From the NCBI GenBank assembly GCA_947168885.1, contig CAMVNQ010000016.1, positions 21,341 through 85,340 on the forward strand: 64,000 nucleotides of DNA. Direction: 5' to 3'. The notes under the pieces are model-generated. The model ran no database searches, had not been told where the DNA came from, and worked only from the letters and a program-made list of their open reading frames with translations. Position 1 is the stretch's first letter; each line of letters opens with the position of its first letter. The stretch comes from an uncultured Clostridia bacterium (GTDB lineage Bacteria > Bacillota > Clostridia > Oscillospirales > Ruminococcaceae). The translations under genes and the position numbers were made by a program. This document shows positions 8,896-16,744 of the stretch, one piece after another.

Positions 8896-8924
8896 ATTAT
8901 ATCACATCAGTTTGCATTTGTCAA
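8896..8924 (-). promoter_or_regulatory. Consensus promoter reading into the tRNA-Thr fragment array
   Basis: Minus strand TTGACA (8919-8924), 17 bases, TATAAT (8896-8901). The first complete tRNA downstream is about 780 bases away at 8105, and the first intrinsic terminator I see is at 7988-8021. The intact tRNA is therefore probably transcribed through the whole array. Confidence 0.8.
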
Positions 8925-8985
8925 TGAAAACCGCAAAAAATTTGAAATCCACTGGTTTTCAATACAGAGCAGATGAGCCAATAAG

Positions 8986-9696
8986 TTATTTTTTGTTCGT
9001 TTTGGGCTTAAATAGCGCAATAATCGTGATAACTATCCCTGCTACGACTGCGGCAATAATGACAATGATGATCACGATAAAAACGTTGTCGGATGAGTTC
9101 ATCGGTGATGGGGAATCCGATTTTGCGGTCTCTGTCGGAGCAGTTACTGTGCCGGCCGTCGTTTCCGTGGGCTGTGATTCAGCGGTGACTGCCGCACCGG
9201 CAACGGGAGAGCCTACAGTTACGCTCACTTTTGTTGTTTCAGGGAACCAGAGCTCTTCAAATTCCCAGGTCTCTTCAATTAAGTAGCAAAAGCTGTTCTC
9301 GACGAGAATAAAGTCGTATACACCATCGGGAGCGTTATCCCTTACCCTCATCTTAGCAGTAAGTGTAAGCCCGTCTCCGAGCTTTATCGCTCGTGTAGCG
9401 TTAGCCGCTGAGAGGGCCATAATGCCGTTCGAAAGGTTGGTGAAACTTCCCGGAACATCGGGAGCGAATTCAATCCCCTCGAAAGCGGTATTGTCGTAAA
9501 GCACTCTTAACGACGCGGTATCTGCATCCTCCGCAGGCGGAACGCTGAGTGAGACTGTGAATTCATCGCCTTGTACAAGTGTAGTCTCCGACACCGAAAT
9601 TCCGTTTGCGGTATCTGCGAATGAAGAAAATGCAGAAGCCGCGATCATAGAAAAGGTTGCTGCTGCGGCACAAATTGCTCTGATGATACGTTTCAT
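8986..9696 (-). CDS. Membrane-anchored single-cohesin-like protein
   Basis: 236 residues from ATG 9696 (GGAG seven bases upstream); an in-frame start 57 bases further up has no comparable site. Signal peptide at 1-27 ending near Ala-Asp, one cohesin-like beta-sandwich (about 28-165, opening GISVSETTLVQGDEFTVSLSVP), a Thr/Pro/Ser-rich linker (about 170-200), one transmembrane helix (about 203-228) and a Lys-rich tail. No sorting motif is present, so it should be held by the helix. Cohesins bind dockerins; the two upstream genes encode dockerins, so this could dock them at the cell surface. It lies downstream of the terminator-like hairpin at 9720-9749 and may be transcribed separately. The cohesin assignment is by pattern only. 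Confidence 0.7.
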   Translation of the reverse strand: MKRIIRAICAAAATFSMIAASAFSSFADTANGISVSETTLVQGDEFTVSLSVPPAEDADTASLRVLYDNTAFEGIEFAPDVPGSFTNLSNGIMALSAANATRAIKLGDGLTLTAKMRVRDNAPDGVYDFILVENSFCYLIEETWEFEELWFPETTKVSVTVGSPVAGAAVTAESQPTETTAGTVTAPTETAKSDSPSPMNSSDNVFIVIIIVIIAAVVAGIVITIIALFKPKTNKK

Positions 9697-9719
9697 AAAT
9701 ACTCCGATAGTTTTATAAC

Positions 9720-9749
9720 GGGTCATCCCGCTTATCGGCAGGATGACCC
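9720..9749 (-). terminator. Hairpin terminator after the scaffoldin-like gene
   Basis: Perfect 9-bp arms GGGTCATCC (9720-9728) and GGATGACCC (9741-9749). The tract after it on the minus strand (GTTATAAAAC) is only weakly T-rich, so some read-through into the 8986-9696 gene is possible. Confidence 0.6.
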
Positions 9750-9792
9750 GCATAAGATTTCTTATGTTTCGTTCGGACAGACAAAATGTGTT

Positions 9793-12700
9793 TTATCTGC
9801 GTGAACTTCTCTTGCGCTTGCTCTTCTTTGCAAGAAGCACACATCCCAGCGTTGCTGCGGGGATAACTATGAGCGCGATCGTCGAACCTGTGCTCGGGTT
9901 TGCGGGACGTACAGTTCCGTCATTTCCGTTGTTTCCGCCGCTATTACCACCGTTGCCGGTGTTGTTGTTGGGAACGTAGTAATCATCGCTGCCCGTGTTG
10001 CTGTTCGGGATAATGGTATAGTTGCTGCCGGAGCCCGAATTGTTACCGGTCTTTGTGCTTGTGGGATCAACAAACATATACGGCGAGAATGAGTTGGCAC
10101 GGAATTTTACCTTCTTGATCCCGTTCTCGTAAACGATCTCGCTTTCGATATACTCGGGATTACCGTCCTGCGTATGATATACTGCGATCTTTTCAGGCGA
10201 ACCGGTGAAGACAGTCGGAACAGGGATCGAGATGTCGATATATCCGCCTTCGATAGTGTGGATATATGTTCCTGTTGCAAGGTCATAGACACTCACGTCG
10301 AACGCGTAGTTCTGGCAGTTTGTCATGGACAGTCTTCCGAGTGCGGCAGCCGCACTCATATCCGCTATATCAGTGTTTCTTATCAGGATGATCGTATCAC
10401 CGTAGAAGAATTTCTTCTTTGTCTTGACTTTTATGCCCTGATTCGCTACGTTGCGAAGGTTACCGTCCAGTTCAATATTGGCATTGCCCGTTGAGCTGTT
10501 GTTTATCTCGTCGGTCTTGTCGTTTACCGGAATCTCGTCGCGGTCATCGTCATCGGGGTCGTAAACGAAATCGTCCTTGTTGGAATTCCCGTTATTGTTT
10601 GACGGAGTATGGTTATAGGGATCGTAATATTTGTACGGATCCCAGTATCCCCATTGATTCCACTGGTGCCACGGATCCCATTGATTCCAGGGCTCCCACT
10701 GGTCGCGTTTGCTGGGGTCAAAGCCGGTACTGTTGTTTCCGTTCTTGCTCAATACCGTAAGCGGTACCGTCGTCGATACAGGTGTCCAGAGCTCTTTGCT
10801 GATACTTGTTGAGGTAATGCTCGATCTTGAGAGGCGGAAACTATACTGCGCCGGATTAGCATTCGTTTTTGCCTTAAGGGTCGCGCTTAAAGTAAGCCCG
10901 CTGCGAAGATTGATTCCCGAGCCGCCGCCCGCGTTGAGTCCGATGCTGCCCGTGCTGTATGTCGGTATGCCGTTGGTGAGATGAGGATCCCACGTAATAA
11001 CCTCAAACGCATTACCGTCGAAATCAATGGTGAACGATAAAGCATCTGCGGAAATATCCATTGCAGGCACCTTGTAGTACAGTGTGAACTGGTCGCCGGC
11101 GTAGAGATTTGAATGCGAGAGACTTATACCGCCGCCGCTCACCGGATAATCGTCTTCGGGGGAGGGAACAGTTACTTTCGCAACAGTGGAGGCGGGTTCC
11201 CATATTTTCTGTGAGGGTGCGCCTGCAGCCACATAACCGGTCAGCTCGGTGTTGAGCAGTGTGAGGTCGTATGTTCTGCCTGTGGTCACATAGTTTCTGA
11301 CTTTCATCGATGCTGTGATCGTAAGTCCTTTGCTGAGGTCGAATGTGCTGTAATCCAAGTTTGCGGAGAAATATCCCTCGCCGTAAGCGGTAGAGATATT
11401 GTTGATGCTGCTCGTTACGGAGCGCACTTCAAACACGTTGGGGTCGAAAGTCACGTTTGCTGCGAACGTTTCGCCTGTCGCGCGGACAGCCGGTACCTTT
11501 ACAGTAGCCGTGAAGGTGCCGTCGGGCTTAACGCGTGAAGGAGTCACCGAAATACCGTCGCTTCTGACAGGGAAGTCGGTCTCGTCTCTTTTGATCGTTA
11601 CCTGTGCTTTCGTTGTGAGGGGAGTCCACACAGAGACGATTGTACCGTCCGTTTTTTTGTATGTAAGAGTTGATTTTGTAAGGTTAAAGTCGTAAGTACC
11701 CTTTTTAGCGGTGTATTTGACTTTAAGGTCAGCGGTGAGCGTAAGTCCGCTGCTTAAGTCGAGCTTCGGATAAAGATCGGTGCCTGAGATGCCGAAAGAG
11801 TTTGCGGAACTGTTTATCGTCAGGCCGGAAACGCTTGGTGTGAGATTCGTAAGTTCAAACATATCTGATCTGTACGAAACATCGAGGTTCACCGCATCGA
11901 CTTTTGCGTTGATCGGCGGAACAGTCACAGTAACCTTGAACTCATCGCCGAGATCGAGGGATACGGGAGATGCGGCAATTCCGCCCTTTCCTGTTACAGG
12001 AAAGCTGCCGGCAATCTCAACTTCCGCATACTTCATCGTATCGGCAGGGAGCCATATCGTCTGTTTTCTGCCGACTTCCGTGCGCGTAAAAGTGGCTTTT
12101 GCAAGGGTGAACGGGTAAAACTGTCCGAGCTCGGCATCGTCTTTCGCGGTAAGCTCCGCGGTAAGCTTTAAGCCGCTGCTGAGATCGATAACTTCATCCG
12201 CATCGATGATAATAACTCCGGTATCATTATCGAAATACGCACCGGATATAGAGGGAGCCCACTTGGTGACCTTGAACGCGTCCTTGTTGAAATTTATCTG
12301 TATCTCACCGTGATCTGCGAGCTCGCTTATCGGCGGAACAGTAATTGTTGCAGTAACCTTTTCACCGCGCTTTACACTGGTGGGGCTTACTGTCATACCT
12401 CCGCCGATGACCGGGAGACCGGTGACGGTAACATCAGCATATTCGTGGTCCGGTATCCAGAGCGGATTTGAGCCTTCATTGATGTTGGGGATCAATGTGA
12501 AGCGACAGTTTCCGTTTGCCGCATTGTCCTTGACTTTAAGCACAGCGGTAAGATTTGTGGGAGTGTCAAGGTCACCGGTAACATTGGAGAAATTCACTCC
12601 GAATGTACCGTATGCCGGATTGGTTATCTTTGTACCCTTGGCGGGTGCCCATGTTACTAAGTCGAATATTGCCGGATCGTAGCTTACCGTGAGCGAAGGG

Positions 12701-13401
12701 TCGTCTGCGTCCCACGCGATAGTGGGGATAGCTATGCTGACATTCACAGTGTCGCCGCGGTCGAGTATGGTCTTATCTGCGGAGATGCCGCCTCCTGTTA
12801 CGGCTGTGTCGTGGGGAGTTCCTGTAATGGCTATGGTCGCTGTTGTGTTTGTGGAAGGAACGGTGGAAGCCCACATTTCGTGAGGTGTTACACCGTCTGC
12901 TTCGTTGTAGGCTACACTGTAGTTGGAAAGAGTAAGAACTGTGCTGCGGACCTTTGCGGTCGGCTTTACGCGAAGTCTTGCGGAAAGCGTGAAACCGTCT
13001 TTAACGGGTATATCGTCGTTTTTGGCGGAGGAAGCTGCAAAGGCGAAGAAACTGCCGCCGGCATCCTTGCTTGCGCCTATCGCCTGCGCTTTGAATTTTG
13101 TGAGATCGGTAAAGTTGCCGAAACCGGGCGTCCACTCGCTGTCAACAAGTTCGAGCGCGTTGGCGTCATAATACACCTTGATCTCGACACCGTCGGCATT
13201 CTCGGGAAAAACGGGAGTGTCGATATTCACTGTGAATATATCACCGCGGTCGAATTCCGCATAGTCGAGATTCTGGTCGGTCAGGCTTATACCGATGTCA
13301 ACAACGTTACCGAGCGCAGATGAAGGAACTGCGATAAACGCCGCGACAAGCAGCACCGACATGATTAAAAATAATATTTTTAATCTTCTTACCCTTACCA
13401 T
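9793..13401 (-). CDS. Scaffoldin-like surface protein with six cohesin-like modules and NPSTG sorting signal
   Basis: 1202 residues. Signal peptide at 1-30; six cohesin-like modules starting near residues 33, 200, 333, 470, 610 and 755, most opening with a GGGIS...GD.FTV...VP pattern. A very unusual linker near 900-930 repeats Asp/Asn-Gln-Trp with Trp, Pro and Tyr, followed by an Asp-rich stretch. A globular domain (about 965-1100) contains YIDISIPVP and ends SFSPYMFVD, then comes an Asn/Gly-rich spacer. The end is a sorting signal: NPSTG near 1168-1172, a hydrophobic helix and a KRKRSSRR tail. The family role would be to array dockerin-bearing partners on the cell wall. It starts 18 bases after the upstream dockerin gene, in one operon. 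No carbohydrate-binding module is recognised. Confidence 0.75.
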   Translation of the reverse strand: MVRVRRLKILFLIMSVLLVAAFIAVPSSALGNVVDIGISLTDQNLDYAEFDRGDIFTVNIDTPVFPENADGVEIKVYYDANALELVDSEWTPGFGNFTDLTKFKAQAIGASKDAGGSFFAFAASSAKNDDIPVKDGFTLSARLRVKPTAKVRSTVLTLSNYSVAYNEADGVTPHEMWASTVPSTNTTATIAITGTPHDTAVTGGGISADKTILDRGDTVNVSIAIPTIAWDADDPSLTVSYDPAIFDLVTWAPAKGTKITNPAYGTFGVNFSNVTGDLDTPTNLTAVLKVKDNAANGNCRFTLIPNINEGSNPLWIPDHEYADVTVTGLPVIGGGMTVSPTSVKRGEKVTATITVPPISELADHGEIQINFNKDAFKVTKWAPSISGAYFDNDTGVIIIDADEVIDLSSGLKLTAELTAKDDAELGQFYPFTLAKATFTRTEVGRKQTIWLPADTMKYAEVEIAGSFPVTGKGGIAASPVSLDLGDEFKVTVTVPPINAKVDAVNLDVSYRSDMFELTNLTPSVSGLTINSSANSFGISGTDLYPKLDLSSGLTLTADLKVKYTAKKGTYDFNLTKSTLTYKKTDGTIVSVWTPLTTKAQVTIKRDETDFPVRSDGISVTPSRVKPDGTFTATVKVPAVRATGETFAANVTFDPNVFEVRSVTSSINNISTAYGEGYFSANLDYSTFDLSKGLTITASMKVRNYVTTGRTYDLTLLNTELTGYVAAGAPSQKIWEPASTVAKVTVPSPEDDYPVSGGGISLSHSNLYAGDQFTLYYKVPAMDISADALSFTIDFDGNAFEVITWDPHLTNGIPTYSTGSIGLNAGGGSGINLRSGLTLSATLKAKTNANPAQYSFRLSRSSITSTSISKELWTPVSTTVPLTVLSKNGNNSTGFDPSKRDQWEPWNQWDPWHQWNQWGYWDPYKYYDPYNHTPSNNNGNSNKDDFVYDPDDDDRDEIPVNDKTDEINNSSTGNANIELDGNLRNVANQGIKVKTKKKFFYGDTIILIRNTDIADMSAAAALGRLSMTNCQNYAFDVSVYDLATGTYIHTIEGGYIDISIPVPTVFTGSPEKIAVYHTQDGNPEYIESEIVYENGIKKVKFRANSFSPYMFVDPTSTKTGNNSGSGSNYTIIPNSNTGSDDYYVPNNNTGNGGNSGGNNGNDGTVRPANPSTGSTIALIVIPAATLGCVLLAKKSKRKRSSRR

Positions 13402-13419
13402 AGTTATTTCCTTCCTTTT

Positions 13420-14643
13420 TTACGGCTTACCATCGAATACAGAAGCAAGACCAGCCGCTTTTTTAAGTATCTGTGTCGCGTCTCGCACGTTTACAACATC
13501 ATCTTCGTTTACGTCAGCTATATCGAAAACATCGTCCCCGATGCCTGTGCCGTAAAGAATGGAGTTCTTGCCGACCACATATCTGAGTATCTGTGTGGCA
13601 TCGGAAGCTCCTATTATACCGTCCTGGTCAATATCGCCGTAAAGCCAAATAGCCCAGTTGCCGATATCGTATGTCATATTCTTGAACTTGTCGCCGGTAA
13701 CTTCGTAAGTAGAGTTTTTGCACCATACATTATCTATCTTAAGGCGATATGTGTAACCGGGCGTAAGACCCTTGAACTCGAAGTTTCCGTCTGTTGTTGT
13801 CACGGGACCTGCAAAAGGAACGCCGGGAACAGTGTACCAGATGATAGTGGCGGGCGTTTCTATTTCGATCGTTACAGGCGGGTTGCTGTCAAAGTCATAA
13901 GGTGTGATCTTGCCCTTAATAACGCCGGCAATGGTTGCCGTTGCCTTTATCTGGTCATCTGCGGGATCCCATACGTCGGCATCGGTGGTGTCATCAAAAA
14001 CGTGTTCGATGATCTCAAATTCAGGGTGGCTTATTGTGGTAGCGGATTTTACCTTAAATCTTGCAAAAAGCGTCACAACACCGCCATTGAACGCGTCTAT
14101 TGCGTTTTCACCGGTCGGCGATACGAGTGTAAGATAAGCGTCATCAGTGAACTCTGTTCTTTTAAAGTTCGCTTCACCTGTACCGTGACCGTTTCCTATA
14201 TAATCACCGGCTGCCGGCCAGGATTCTATCATTGTGAGTTCATCATCCGTATAGAGGTATGCTTTCTTTCCTGTGGTAGGTGATATGTATTCGTTCTTGG
14301 TACGCTCCCAACCGGTCTGATACCACTGTACGCACTCTACGAGAGAATCATCATACTTTATCTTCAGCTGTATTCCGTTCAGATTGGTTCCGAGATCGGG
14401 GACGGTTATGTTGAGCTGTACTATATCTCCCGGCATGAGCGAGTTGATATATTGTTTATTATCCGCACTGCCTTTATCGGTGGGGTCCGGTGTATCTGTC
14501 GGTGCCGAAAGCCAAAGGCCGTCCGAAGTTGTCAGTGCGCTCGCGGGTACGCTGAATCCGATGTTGTCAGCTATCGGGTTGAATAAGCTGACTGCCGCCA
14601 TTGCCGCAGCGGCGAAGATCGCCAATAATCTGTTCTTTTTCAT
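13420..14643 (-). CDS. Secreted cohesin-like/dockerin protein
   Basis: 407 residues from ATG 14643, preceded by AAAGGA. Signal peptide at about 1-37; cohesin-like beta-sandwich (about 60-240, opening MPGDIVQLNITVP); a small beta domain resembling a carboxypeptidase-regulatory/CnaB fold (about 240-325); and a dockerin at 333-407 with two calcium-loop repeats, YGDIDQDGIIGASDATQILR and ADVNEDDVVNVRDATQILK. No catalytic domain is seen. The dockerin should let it dock on cohesins such as those of the next gene or of 8986-9696, while its own cohesin-like module could bind another dockerin. It lies 38 bases after the upstream gene and 18 bases before the scaffoldin. Confidence 0.75.
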   Translation of the reverse strand: MKKNRLLAIFAAAAMAAVSLFNPIADNIGFSVPASALTTSDGLWLSAPTDTPDPTDKGSADNKQYINSLMPGDIVQLNITVPDLGTNLNGIQLKIKYDDSLVECVQWYQTGWERTKNEYISPTTGKKAYLYTDDELTMIESWPAAGDYIGNGHGTGEANFKRTEFTDDAYLTLVSPTGENAIDAFNGGVVTLFARFKVKSATTISHPEFEIIEHVFDDTTDADVWDPADDQIKATATIAGVIKGKITPYDFDSNPPVTIEIETPATIIWYTVPGVPFAGPVTTTDGNFEFKGLTPGYTYRLKIDNVWCKNSTYEVTGDKFKNMTYDIGNWAIWLYGDIDQDGIIGASDATQILRYVVGKNSILYGTGIGDDVFDIADVNEDDVVNVRDATQILKKAAGLASVFDGKP

Positions 14644-14681
14644 GATATTAATTCCTTTCATCAAATAAATCGCATTCGTCC

Positions 14682-15698
14682 TTAAATGCCGTCAAATACC
14701 GAAGTGAATCCTGCACGATACCTTAAGATCTGCGTAGCGTCCTGTACGGTGAGTATGCTGCCAGCGGTAACATGGCCGACAGAGCGGAGATATTCGTCCG
14801 TTATGCCGTCAAGTCCTTTTATCTCAGAGGGTGATCCTGCAAGGAACCTCAGTATCTGTGTTGCGTCCAGAGCCGTTACATCGCCGTCACCGTCAACATC
14901 GCCGTACATATTTACCGGCATATCCAGTATTGTCAGGCTGTATGCCGTGTTGAATGTTTCGGTGCGCTCTCTGCACCCGGGTGCGCTTACGGTGATGGTA
15001 TAATCGGCTCCGCTCTCTGCGTCGTCGAATCTGTACGATCCTTCGTATTGACCTGTTCTTGTGTTATAGCCCAGTGTTATGTTCTGGCTGACCGAATGTC
15101 CCTCGCTGTCACGAAGGACTGCCGTTGCGACGGTTATCGGTGCTGCGGATCTAAGCGATACATTTCCCGAAACTGAAGCTGTCTCATTGGACACTCTCAC
15201 GTTTATGCCGGTTGTCTGGGGAACCCATCGGTATTTCGTATCGTAGTTGTCGATGATAGCTCTTGAGAGCCTGAATTCATAAGTGCTAAGGGGAGCATTC
15301 GTCTTGACTTTCATTGAAGCCGTGAATGTAAGCCCGTTGTTAAGATTTGCGTAGACATTCGCAGCAACAAGTGCCAGGAAGCCGTCTGTGTTGCTGAAAT
15401 TTGACATTACATCGCTGCCGTTTATCGTGGGTCTCCACGATCTTACCTCGAACACCGTAGGATCAAAGGCAATCCTTATATCTACAGTATCCGCGGTATT
15501 GTTTGTTGCCGGCACATTCACAACGATATCGAATGTATCACCGCGCCGGACGCGTTCTCTTGTCGCCCCGATGCCGTCGATCTCCGTCGCTTCCGCAACT
15601 GTGTCCGTCGGAAGTATTCCGATACCGTGCGGCAGCCCTGCTATGAACAAGGCGGCTATCAGAGCGACGATATGGGGCAAAATCCTTTTTTTCCTCAT
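14682..15698 (-). CDS. Secreted cohesin-like/dockerin protein with half-degenerate dockerin
   Basis: 338 residues; AGGA ribosome site above ATG 15698. Signal peptide at about 1-36; cohesin-like module (about 40-170, RRGDTFDIVVNVP); a CnaB/carboxypeptidase-regulatory-like beta domain (about 175-262); dockerin at 263-338. The first calcium loop is canonical (YGDVDGDGDVTALDATQILR). The second (GHVTAGSILTVQDATQILR) keeps the helix but has lost the Asp-x-Asn-x-Asp ligands. It is first in the operon below the promoter at 15837-15865. With both a cohesin-like and a dockerin module it is an adaptor or self-assembling subunit rather than an enzyme, as far as motifs show. Confidence 0.73.
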   Translation of the reverse strand: MRKKRILPHIVALIAALFIAGLPHGIGILPTDTVAEATEIDGIGATRERVRRGDTFDIVVNVPATNNTADTVDIRIAFDPTVFEVRSWRPTINGSDVMSNFSNTDGFLALVAANVYANLNNGLTFTASMKVKTNAPLSTYEFRLSRAIIDNYDTKYRWVPQTTGINVRVSNETASVSGNVSLRSAAPITVATAVLRDSEGHSVSQNITLGYNTRTGQYEGSYRFDDAESGADYTITVSAPGCRERTETFNTAYSLTILDMPVNMYGDVDGDGDVTALDATQILRFLAGSPSEIKGLDGITDEYLRSVGHVTAGSILTVQDATQILRYRAGFTSVFDGI

Positions 15699-15800
15699 TA
15701 AGATCCTTTCCTTTCACGTTGATATTGTCCGTTCTTATGTTCTATACACTGATCGCCGGTTCCGTCCGGCGTTTATATTCGGTTCAAAATTGCTCACCAT

Positions 15801-15865
15801 ACATCAAAATTGATGTCAGATAACTATCCATTTTCCATTATAGCAACATTTTTGCGTTAAGTCAA
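15801..15865 (-). promoter_or_regulatory. Promoter of the cohesin/dockerin operon with operator-like dyad
   Basis: Minus strand TTGACT (15860-15865), 17 bases, TATAAT (15837-15842). About 20 bases below the -10 lies the dyad ACATCA-N4-TGATGT (15801-15816), near the expected transcription start and well placed for a repressor. Upstream, 15866-16060 is AT-rich; I see no gene or repeat in it. Confidence 0.78.
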
Positions 15866-16063
15866 CCAAAATTTTACCCATTTGTTTAATTTGTACAACA
15901 CTTTCTGTTTTATTTAACAATTCCGACAATAAAATACACAGCATTTGCCGTCTTTTCGGCGTATTTCAGCATAGACAGTTATACTTCCGATCAAAATATC
16001 TGTGTCCTTTTCTTTTGCAGCATAAAGCCTTCAATGATGTGATCGTGCTGATAAAACAAAAAA

Positions 16064-16087
16064 GGCCGCGCAATACTTGGCGCAGCC
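16064..16087 (-). terminator. Terminator after queT
   Basis: GC-rich arms (GGCCGCGC near 16064-16071 and GCGCAGCC near 16080-16087) are followed on the minus strand by TTTTTTGTTTT. Confidence 0.82.
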
Positions 16088-16113
16088 TTTCTTTGTATTC
16101 GTTTTTGATCGTA

Positions 16114-16611
16114 TTACGTCTCTTTTGAAAAGATATACTTCTTGACAGGCTCTATCGCGTTCAGAAGCAGAAGTCCGAGAACTCCGCAGGACAGAACCTC
16201 GCCGGCACCGACGGTAAGCATAAGGAACGGTATTCCGTCCGGCACTCCGTATGCGTACTGGAGCACAAACGGTATGATCAGCGTATTTGCCACGATAGGC
16301 GGTACGGGGGAGAGCCACTTGCTGACATTTCTGCCGAGGAAGTATGTTCCTATCGCACCGATAAGCGTTGCGAGACTTCCGAAGATCACATCCCAGATCG
16401 CTGCTCCCGTGATAAGATTGGATAACAGACAACCGATAAAAAGTCCGGGTATTGCTGCCGGTGTGAAGTATGCGAGAACCGTGAGCGCTTCCGATATGCG
16501 TATCTGTATTGCTCCGCTCGCAAGGTCGAATGCTGCGACAAAAATCGTCAGCACAGTGTAGAGTGCGGCTATCACTGCCGCGTGTGTGATGAAAAATACC
16601 TTCTTTTTCAT
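16114..16611 (-). CDS. queT: QueT-type queuosine precursor transporter (ECF S component)
   Basis: 165 residues, a usual S-component length, with five or six hydrophobic helices. The stretch IQIRISEALTVLAYFTPAAIPGLFIG, followed by VIFGSLATLIGAIGTY, is the QueT family hallmark. It captures a queuosine precursor (preQ1/preQ0) and works with the shared EcfA-EcfA'-EcfT module, which is not in this window. The start at 16611 has AGGAAAGG just upstream, next to a pseudoknot-capable hairpin. It lies 134 bases below purD and may be read from the purine operon or from its own promoter. GTP is the biosynthetic source of queuosine precursors, so the placement may be functional, but that is inference. Confidence 0.88.
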   Translation of the reverse strand: MKKKVFFITHAAVIAALYTVLTIFVAAFDLASGAIQIRISEALTVLAYFTPAAIPGLFIGCLLSNLITGAAIWDVIFGSLATLIGAIGTYFLGRNVSKWLSPVPPIVANTLIIPFVLQYAYGVPDGIPFLMLTVGAGEVLSCGVLGLLLLNAIEPVKKYIFSKET

Positions 16612-16650
16612 TTTCCTTTCCTGAGGGCAAGCAAGGTACAGCTCTCCCTC
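16612..16650 (-). promoter_or_regulatory. Pseudoknot-capable hairpin over the queT ribosome site (possible preQ1-type riboswitch)
   Basis: On the minus strand GAGGG (16646-16650) pairs with CCCTC (16623-16627). The loop contains CCTT (16633-16636), which can pair with AAGG in the ribosome site (16615-16618), giving an H-type pseudoknot that hides the site. preQ1 riboswitches are small H-type pseudoknots known upstream of queT. I do not see the exact preQ1-I consensus, so the class is unproven. Confidence 0.35.
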
Positions 16651-16744
16651 TTTTCCTTTCGTAGTTTTGATTTGCGGGGGCCGCCCGCGGCGAGGATTTT
16701 GCGAACTCGCCTTATATGCATAAGCAGCGGTGCTGCATAATGCT

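Noticed and set aside
16031..16630. 199-residue minus-strand frame overlapping queT
   Set aside because: Arg/Ser-rich frame-shifted translation of queT; the 16114-16611 frame has the family motifs and the helices.
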